Program-made: the position numbers and the translations under genes
The notes under the pieces: generated by a model
Seen by the model: only the letters and a program-made list of their open reading frames with translations
Told to the model about the DNA's origin: nothing
The model's database searches: none
Assembly: GCA_014904845.1 (NCBI GenBank)
Contig: MU119449.1
Location: 56,777 to 82,979 of the forward strand
DNA from: Acephala macrosclerotiorum
Taxonomy: Eukaryota > Ascomycota > Leotiomycetes > Helotiales > Mollisiaceae
DNA length: 26,203 bases
Direction of reading: 5' to 3'
Shown: in pieces, positions 18,394 through 26,203 of the stretch
How positions within the stretch are numbered: the first letter of the stretch is position 1
Layout of the letters: each line of letters starts with the position of its first letter

Positions 18394-20531
18394 ATTAATA
18401 AATTGCTAATAAAGTTCTAATTATATTTTATCGCGATAATTATTTTTCGTATATTTTATAATAATATTAATAATTAATAATTGATTTATTTTTATAAAAT
18501 ACAAAAACAATAGTAAGTATTTTCGATTTCAATGAGAATTATTCAATAGATTGTAATGTTTATAAAAATGTACTCGAATTTATTGCAAATTAGTATTTAT
18601 AATATTAAATTTCGATTAAAACTCGATGTAAACGCTTACAAAATATAATGTTTTTATTAAATCAAATTAATTGTTTTTTGAAATAATACTCGTTTTTTTG
18701 TGTTTTTAAATTTGTGATTGTAGTTTATAATATTAATTTGTAGAAGAAATTATATGAAAATATTATTTAAAAAGATTAATAATCGATTTTGTTTTAATAA
18801 ATTGAGTATATATATTGTTTAAATTATTGAGATTATACGTTAATTTAAAAAATCTAATAATGTGTATATAAATATTTATATGGATTAGTAGTGTAAATTG
18901 TATTTTTAATTAATTGTAAAAAATTTTATTGTTGAAATTTTACGTAAAATTATTATAATGTTTAAATAAATATTAAATTGAAATTAAAAAGAAATAGATT
19001 GAGAAAAAGTAGTATATATAGTATTTATTCGAAGTTTGTTTTGTCGTTGATTTTTTTCTATAGTATTTAAACGCGTTTCAACGATTCGTTGATTTTTTTT
19101 AGAGTATTTAAACGCGTTTCGATTATATTTAATCGAGTATTTATTTTTTGAAAACGAGTAAAAATGTTATTATAATCTATTAAAACTTTTATTATACTTT
19201 TGAGCGATTGTAATATTTGATTTAATCGTTTTTTGAATCGTTTCGATATTGTATTTAATCGTTTATCGAATCGTGTAATTATATGAGTTTATTTTTTTTT
19301 TCGTTTTTGTTTAGTTTTTTTTTATTGTTATTAGTATTTGTATAAATGCAATATTTTGTACGTTTGTTATTTTTTTAGTAAAAACGCGAATATGGATATC
19401 GATTGTTTTTTAATTGAGTAATTATTTAGTAAAAACGTTGAGAAAATTGTTTAGTGAAATTATTTCGTATAAAAAATAGATTTTAAATAAATTTCTAATA
19501 AATAAGTAATTGATTATTGAAAAGAATCGTTCGAGACGTAATAAAAGAAATAATAGATTGATAGAAAGAAAAGAAAAGAAATATAGTAAAAGAAAATTGA
19601 ATTTAAATAATTGAAATATAAATTTATTTTTATTCGTGAGATTTAATACTATTGGTTTAATTATTGTACGAAAGTAAATCGACGCTAATAATCGAGATTT
19701 TAAAGTTTTTTGAATATTATTCGACGTTTTTTTAAAGAAATCGTATAATTTTATTATTAATAATACTATAATTAAAAAATTGTTATAAAATGATTTATAC
19801 GATTAATATAAATTCAAATATTTTAATTTTAATTTTTTGATCGCGTAATTATTAAAATATACGACGCACAAAATTATTCTATTTATAATTGACAAAAGAA
19901 ATTATATTTTCAAATACTATCGAGTGAATTTGTTTTTTTATAGTAATAATATAACGTTTAATAATTTATATTACTACATATAATTAAACTTTTGTTTATT
20001 TCTTTTACTATTTTTTTCTTTTATCAATACAATAATTTGATTAATCTCAATTTTAACGCTAATTTTTTTTCGTATTGAGATTACGATTTTTTAAATTTTA
20101 CAATTTTTTAAAAATTAATTATAACGACTATAAATTTTTTTTTCTATTGATTTTTTTCGATTTATTTTAAATCTATTTATTATTTATAATTTCGTTTATT
20201 TACTTTTTTTTTTGTAATTTCGTTTTTATTAAAACTTTTTTCGTTTTATTTAAAATTAATTACTAATTATTCTTTTTTCAATCTTTGATTTTCGCAATCA
20301 ATTTACAATTAGAATTATTTACGATTTTATTATCGTCGTTATCGATTTCACTATTGCTACGATAGAGTTTTATTTCACTATACTATAATCGTATTACGAT
20401 TTTACGTCCATATTATTTCTCGACGTTAAAAGATTTTATTTTCAAGTAAACAAATACAATTTCAATATTTGTTAAACAATTATATAGTTTATTACAATCG
20501 TAAAAAATTGAAAGAATTTATTCGTTTTCGA
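18394..20531. other. A+T-rich DNA with strand-polarised residual G or C, no gene
   Basis: No coding frame. From about 18700 to 19700 the plus strand keeps many G outside CpG but almost no C: lines 18721-18780, 18961-19020 and 19561-19620 contain no C at all. From about 19860 to 20460 the reverse holds and C exceeds G. A 35-bp direct repeat lies at 19045-19120. Confidence 0.65.
19045..19120. repeat. Direct repeat, about 35 bp, containing AAACGCGTTT
   Basis: Copies at 19045-19079 and 19088-19120 share cgttgat, a T run, and gtatttaaacgcgtttc. The aaacgcgttt core is itself a perfect palindrome. The copies are separated by 8 bases, suggesting tandem duplication. Confidence 0.75.
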
Positions 20532-20861
20532 GTTATTGAAAAATATATTTTCATTTTTATTTTGAAATATATTGATCGTCGTTAATTATTTGTTTTCGAT
20601 TTTATTTATTTTGTTTTTAAATTACTAAGAAATATATTTTTATTTTTACTTCGAAATATATTAATAGAATTTAAATTTTTTTCAATATTCAAATTTTTTT
20701 ACTTTCGAATTATTAAAACGTACATTTTTACTTTTATTCGAAATTAATTGATTAATTTATAGTTTTTTATTCGCGATTCGAACGTATTAAATTCAATTGT
20801 TTTTAAATTGTTAAAAAGTATAATTTTACTTTTACATCGAAATAAATTAATCAATTTATAG
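20532..20861. repeat. Degenerate tandem array, about 90-bp unit, four copies
   Basis: Aligned unit starts are 20532, 20621, 20709 and 20807 (periods 89, 88 and 98). Each unit has attattgaaa-like bases, then a string like tatatttttacttttattcg, then aaataaattgatcaattt-like bases. Copies 3 and 4 also share aatttatag. Divergence between copies is high, so the array is old or was strongly mutated. Too degenerate to be a recent satellite. Confidence 0.6.
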
Positions 20862-22860
20862 ACTTTTCTATTACTTTTTATCGATTTTTTTGAAAAAATC
20901 GATAATATATCGTATAACGACATTTTTCAAAAAGTAAATTGATATAAAAAAGTAAATAACTAGTTTATTTTTGTTAAAACTAATTTTATTTCAATCTTCG
21001 TAGTAATTTCAATAAAATTTTTAATAATACTTTCGATTTTTAAAAATAATTTCGAATATTTAAATAAATTAATAAAAAATTGAATTAAAACAAAAAATAG
21101 AAATTTAAATATAATAAAAAGAAAAAAGATTTATTTCGTGATTGTATTTAGTAAATCACTTCGTGATTGTATTTAGTAAACTTATAATTAATTAATTTAT
21201 CGTTTTTTTGTTAAATGTTTATCAAATTTAAAAAGTTTTATTATTATTATTTTAATTTTTTTTTTTCGAAAATAAAAAAAATTATTTTTATTTAGAATAT
21301 ATTTACTAATAATTTCTTTGATTGTTTGATAGTAGAATTTGAATTTTTATCAACGATTAATATTCAATTTAATAAAAAGTAATTATTATTTTTTTTCGTA
21401 AAAATAATTAAAGATATTATTATTTTTGAGTGTTTTTCGTTAATTGTTAAACGTTTTTCTTAAGTACAAATAATTCTTTTGATTTGAAAAGAAAAATAAT
21501 AAAGTAAATTTAGTAATTATTTTTTTATTAGTTTTTAAGATTTTGTTATTATTCGTTCGATGTATTTATATCGTTTTAAGAGATAAAAAAATTAAAAAAA
21601 TTTTGAAAAAAAGTTTTAATATTTTATTTAAATTTTTTAGCGCTAGAAGTTCGATCGGTATTTACGTGTATATTGTTATTATTATTGTTATTATTATTAT
21701 TGAGATTATTTTGCAAATTAAATATTTTTTATTTTATTGAATTTATTTGAAATTAAATAAATTTTATAGTTATTAAATATTAATTCCTTCGATCGTTAAT
21801 TCGATTTTTCTTCGAATAAACGATTGAATTGATTAGTTGAATAAAAACGTGTAATAAATACAGTGATACAATTTTTATATTTTGTATTATTTAATCGTTA
21901 GATTTTTTTGAGATTTAACGAAGTATTTTTATTTTTTGAAAGTTTTTTTGTAAAAATTTCTTTAGTATTTTAAAAGTATAAAAAAAGTTCAATACGAGTA
22001 TTTAGACTATTTTTCAATATTATTATTCTAAAGTAAATCGATTGAATATACGTTTTAATTTCGCGTTTTTTTTTTGATCGTTTTATTTTTTTTTGTTTGA
22101 AATAAAATCGAATTTGTAAACTTTTTAATATATATATAAAACGGTAAATTGTATAGATTAGAATTTTATTAGCGATTTCTAGTAATAAAAATCGATATTT
22201 GAATTGATTATATTAAAAGTTTTTTTTTTCGATTTTGTAAAAAAAAGAATTTTTTTTAAAAAAGTATATGAGATATTCTCGGATTCGTTTTGAGATATTT
22301 GATATAAAACGTTATTAGAAATATATTGTTTATTAAGATTGTAAAATAAAATTTGTATTAAAATTATTGCGTATAAATTACAATTTTACATTTTATTGTA
22401 TTACAAAATTGAAAATATTATTTTTTTAATTTATTAGTTTTTTAATTATAATAATAATATGAAATCAAGTTTATTGTAAAAGATACTCGAAATTAATAAA
22501 GTTTTTAAGTGATTTGTTTTAATACAAATATAAAGATTTTAATATCGAGCGCGAACGAGAACGTAAAATTGTTTTGTGTAAATATTAAATAATATATTAA
22601 TAGTCAATTTTTTTTGGAAATAACGATTTTTTATTAATAGACGATAATAAGTCAAATAAAAACTATTTTTTTGTTAACGAGAATAAAAGCGATTGAATAG
22701 TATTTATAATTATTATATACAAAAAACTATATTAATTATTTTTTCTTTCGATAGTATTTTTATATAAATTATTTAAATAATATATTTTAATAATATTAAT
22801 TTATGATTTAAATATAAAATTTGTTATATTAGCGTTTATTAAAATTTTTCGAATTTAAAA
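20862..22860. other. A+T-rich DNA, no gene; residual G exceeds C
   Basis: No supported gene. The open frame at 21543-21740 is I/V/F/K-rich low-complexity sequence. A 25-bp tandem duplication lies at 21135-21180. Residual G outside CpG is commoner than C on the plus strand from about 21120 to 22640. Confidence 0.65.
21135..21180. repeat. Tandem duplication, 21-bp identical copies, 25-bp period
   Basis: The string from ttcgtgattg to tttagtaaa occurs exactly at 21135-21155 and 21160-21180 with tcac between. Exact identity shows it is young compared with its surroundings or too short to have been a mutation target. Confidence 0.85.
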
Positions 22861-25800
22861 CGCGTATATAAACATTCTATTAATCGCAAATAATTTAATC
22901 GAAAAAAAGTTTATTGAAAACTTGATTAAAAACGAATTTATCGATAATATCAACGAATTGATATTTAATATTTTTACAATAAAATCTCGAAATAAATTTA
23001 TTTATAGATTTAACAATATCGAATATATTGTTAGTACAATAAAAATAGTATTTAAAACAAAATCGAAAATCGTATTCGTATATTTCGAATAAAATAAAAA
23101 TATTAATTGTTTCTTAAACTAGTTTATACGAAAAAATAATTTAAAACAAAAAAAAAACTATTAATTCTATTAATAATATCAAAAAAAAATTTATAATAAT
23201 TATTTACTTTTAAATATAATTAGAATTTGGCGTTTTAATTCGCGAAAACTAAATATAATAAAAACAAAATTAAAATTTTTTTTAAAAACTTTAAATTTTA
23301 TATCGAAATACGAAAAATTTTTAATTTAATACGAAATTACATCGATTTAATACGAAATATATATAATATCCCATATAAAATCTCTAATAAAAATCGATAA
23401 AAAAAGCAAAAAATTGTCGTATTAAATCAAATCAAAAATAATAAACTATAAATATATATACTTTTATTTCGTTTAATTATACAATACTTAAAATTCTTAT
23501 TAAATTATCGTTTTTTCAAAGACAATTTTATTTAAATTTCAATACAAAAATTTTATAATATTAACAATTCAAAAATATACAATAAAATACATACAACGAA
23601 TTAATAATAAAATTTACAAAAAAAATTATTTTTCGATACAATAATTGTATTAATTATTATTTCTACAAATAAAACTCTAATAATATATTTATAAAAAGAT
23701 TAATTAATTTGATTTGTTTATATTCAAATTAGAAATTTCGTAAAAAGAATTTATTAATAATAAAATATTTTATCGACACTTTTAATTAAATTTTTTTCAA
23801 TTTCAAAAAATATTATCAAAAAATTTAATAATAATATAATGTACGCTATTAAATCTTTTTTTTATTATATATATATAAGTATTATTTTCGAAAATTCGTA
23901 TTTTTTTTATTCGATTTAAATTTATTATTAATTCAAATATTAAAATTACAAATATTTGTTTAAATCGATTGATTAATTCGTTGTACGAACGATGAAATAC
24001 GATAATATTATTTTATTATTTTCAATTTATTTATTGATTATTAAAAAATTGTAATTATTACGAGAATTAAATTGAATTAATAATATGAAATATATTAAAT
24101 TTTACAAAACAAACTTTAAAATATCTTAGAATTTTGATTATATCGAATATATAATTAAATATTTCAATAAATAAAAATATAAAAAAAGTAAAATATAAAT
24201 AAAAAAAATTCAATTTAAATTTATTCAATAATTAATTTTATATAGAAATATAAATTCGTTAATATTTATAAAAATATTTTTATTGATATATTATATTAAT
24301 TTTAAAAAAGTATTTTTAGAGATTTTATAAAATAATTAAATAAATTTATATAAAATTTTATTTAATTATAATAATAAATGAAAACTCAAAAGAAAAAAAA
24401 TTGTAATTATAAATAATTTTTTAATTTTGTTTAATTGAATAAACGATTTCGTATAATATCGAGATATTAAAATTTGAAGTATTTTAATAATTATAATTTT
24501 GTTTAATAATAAATTAATAATAAAAAACGAGATTTATTTAAAAATTTTATTTTTATTATTACGTTAATTTTTTTTTTTAAAGTATTTTACGTATTATTTT
24601 ACGTTCGAGTTTTAGTAAATTTTATAACGATTATTGTATATCGAATATATAATAAGACGACGATTAAATATTTAAATTAAATTTTTATTTATATTTTTTG
24701 TAGTAAAAAAACGTTTATTAAATATTGAATAATAAATAGTAAAAAAAACGTATATTAATATTATTTTAAATTTTATTTTTTAAATTATTATATCGAATTT
24801 ATTTTGCGATTTAGTATTTTTAATAAGTTCGATACAAAGTATATAAAAATAATCTATAAATTTTTATTTAAAACTTTTTTCGAACAAACGAATAAAAATA
24901 ACGATTTTATTAAATAATTGATTGTATAGAATACTTGAAATACAAATCGCAAAACGATAAAATATTAATTTTTTTATTTTTTTAATACGAAATTCGAAGT
25001 ATATATTTTTATTAAAATTTAAATTATTTTTATAATAATTATATTATTCGATTATTAAAAATTAATTTAAAGTAAATCGATATATATGCGTATTTTTGAA
25101 CTCGAGTTTAATAATACGACAACGATATTAAAAGTTTGAAAAACAATCGATTTAAAAAAATTTATCGAAATTTTAATTTTATTTATTAAAAAAAATCGAG
25201 TGAAATTGCAAAATGAGAAAATCGATAATAACGAACGTAATATTTGTAAAAGAAATTTCATGTAAATATACGATTTTTTTATATAGTTTTTTTCGAGTAT
25301 TAAATGTTGAAAGTATATTAATAAAAACGAAACGAATTTTAAAATTGAAAAATCGAAATTTTTGAAATGTATATTAGATTAGAAAAGTAATAGTTTTTAC
25401 AATAATTAATGTTGAGTATAGAAATATTTTTGAGTCGAGAATATTAATATAATCGATATTTGGAAAAATAAACGAGTCGATTTATTGTAAGTTTTGATTA
25501 AAATTGTTAACGTTAAATTTTTGAATTAGAAATTAGATTATTTTTTGTTCGAGTATTATGTAATATTGATTGATGTTTATTCGTTGAAAAATAAAAAACT
25601 TTTTAGTATTGTATATAGAATAATCGAAGTAATAAAATCGAAAATATTAAAAATTAAAAAGTTTAAAATATTTAAAAAACGACGATTTTATTTTTTTCTA
25701 ATAATATTACGTAATATATATATTATATTGATATCGTATAATATCGAATTTAAAGTAATAAATGTGTTTTATATTAATAATTATATTAATTGAAATTAAT

Positions 25801-26155
25801 ACAATAAATTGTACGAAAAAAATTAATTTGAAAAAAGATTAATAATAATTTAAAAAATTTAAAAAAAATATAATATAAAAAAAAATTAATAAAAAAATAA
25901 TATAATTTAATAAATTAAACTATTGTATTACGTAGTATTTTAATAATAAAAATCGAGAATATAAAAATAAATTCTTATAATAAATAGTAATTTTTTTTTT
26001 ATATTTTATAAAATGAAAATAATTTACTAAAAATATTATTAAAAAAATTATTAAAAAAAGTATTTTTTTATTCGAATTTTTATTATTGATATTATAGTAT
26101 TGGATTTATATTAATGTATAATAAATTTTTTTTAAGTATATTTTTTGATTAATGT

Positions 26156-26156
<1 letters not shown>
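22861..26156. other. A+T-rich DNA with polarity switches, no gene
   Basis: From about 22860 to 23680 residual C exceeds G on the plus strand, and in lines 23341-23400 and 23581-23640 G occurs only in CpG. Around 25250-25640 the polarity flips and G far exceeds C. The frames at 25067-25261 minus and 25545-25793 plus are low-complexity K/I/F/N runs without any motif. Nothing else recognisable. Confidence 0.65.

Positions 26157-26203
<47 letters not shown>
26157..26203. repeat. Run of 47 T at the window edge
   Basis: An uninterrupted homopolymer that reaches the last base. It could be the poly(A) tail of a LINE or processed copy on the minus strand, or a place where the assembly collapses or stops. 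The upstream 200 bases show no LINE motif. Confidence 0.8.

Noticed and set aside
12232..25793. Open frames in A+T-rich DNA (12232-12432 minus, 17395-17610 minus, 21543-21740, 25067-25261 minus, 25545-25793)
   Set aside because: They are I, K, F, Y and N runs without domains, signals or neighbours. They are expected by chance when stops are the only constraint in low-complexity DNA.
1..26203. Mitochondrial origin because of the extreme A+T content
   Set aside because: No mitochondrial genes, tRNAs or rRNAs are seen, while a nuclear-type copia element with target duplications and RIP-type decay is present.

Overview
The window looks like nuclear DNA from a filamentous ascomycete, taken from a gene-free, extremely A+T-rich heterochromatin-like block. 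The organism is inferred. The evidence is a Ty1/copia retrotransposon with the domain order and knuckle motif of fungal copia polyproteins, together with pervasive C-to-T and G-to-A decay of the kind left by RIP (repeat-induced point mutation). No intact protein-coding gene and no RNA gene could be supported anywhere in the 26 kb.

Layout. 1-653 is A+T-rich. 654-864 is repeat copy R1, and 895-1122 is an adjoining higher-GC, LTR-like island with alternating hairpins and a TATAAAT box. 1123-1984 is decayed A+T-rich DNA. 1985-8323 is the centrepiece: a complete but dead Ty1/copia element with a 5-bp target duplication (gaatt) on each side, two 228-bp LTRs (1990-2217 and 8091-8318) and one gag-pol frame from the ATG at 2575 to the TAA at 7711. 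I read that frame codon by codon. It carries 35 internal stops (19 TAA, 11 TAG, 5 TGA) and no frameshift. Nucleocapsid knuckle, protease, integrase, reverse transcriptase and RNase H are all recognisable in order. 8324-12649 is decayed A+T-rich DNA and 12650-12862 is repeat copy R2. From 12863 to the end the DNA is almost entirely A+T, with small degenerate tandem or direct repeats at 14149-14226, 14624-14710/16770-16856, 16655-16721, 17311-17429, 19045-19120, 20532-20861 and 21135-21180. The window ends in a run of 47 T.

How the parts relate. The copia element would have copied itself through an RNA intermediate. It is now non-autonomous: besides the stops, two integrase catalytic Asp positions and one RNase H Asp position read Asn, and several metal-binding Cys/His positions read Tyr. 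All of these are G-to-A or C-to-T codon changes. It is the youngest layer, because it keeps a readable frame while the surrounding DNA has been driven close to pure A+T. Two genome-scale patterns stand out. In the most decayed DNA the surviving C and G sit mostly in CpG. Outside CpG, the residual bases are strand-polarised in blocks: G kept and C lost in some tracts, C kept and G lost in others.
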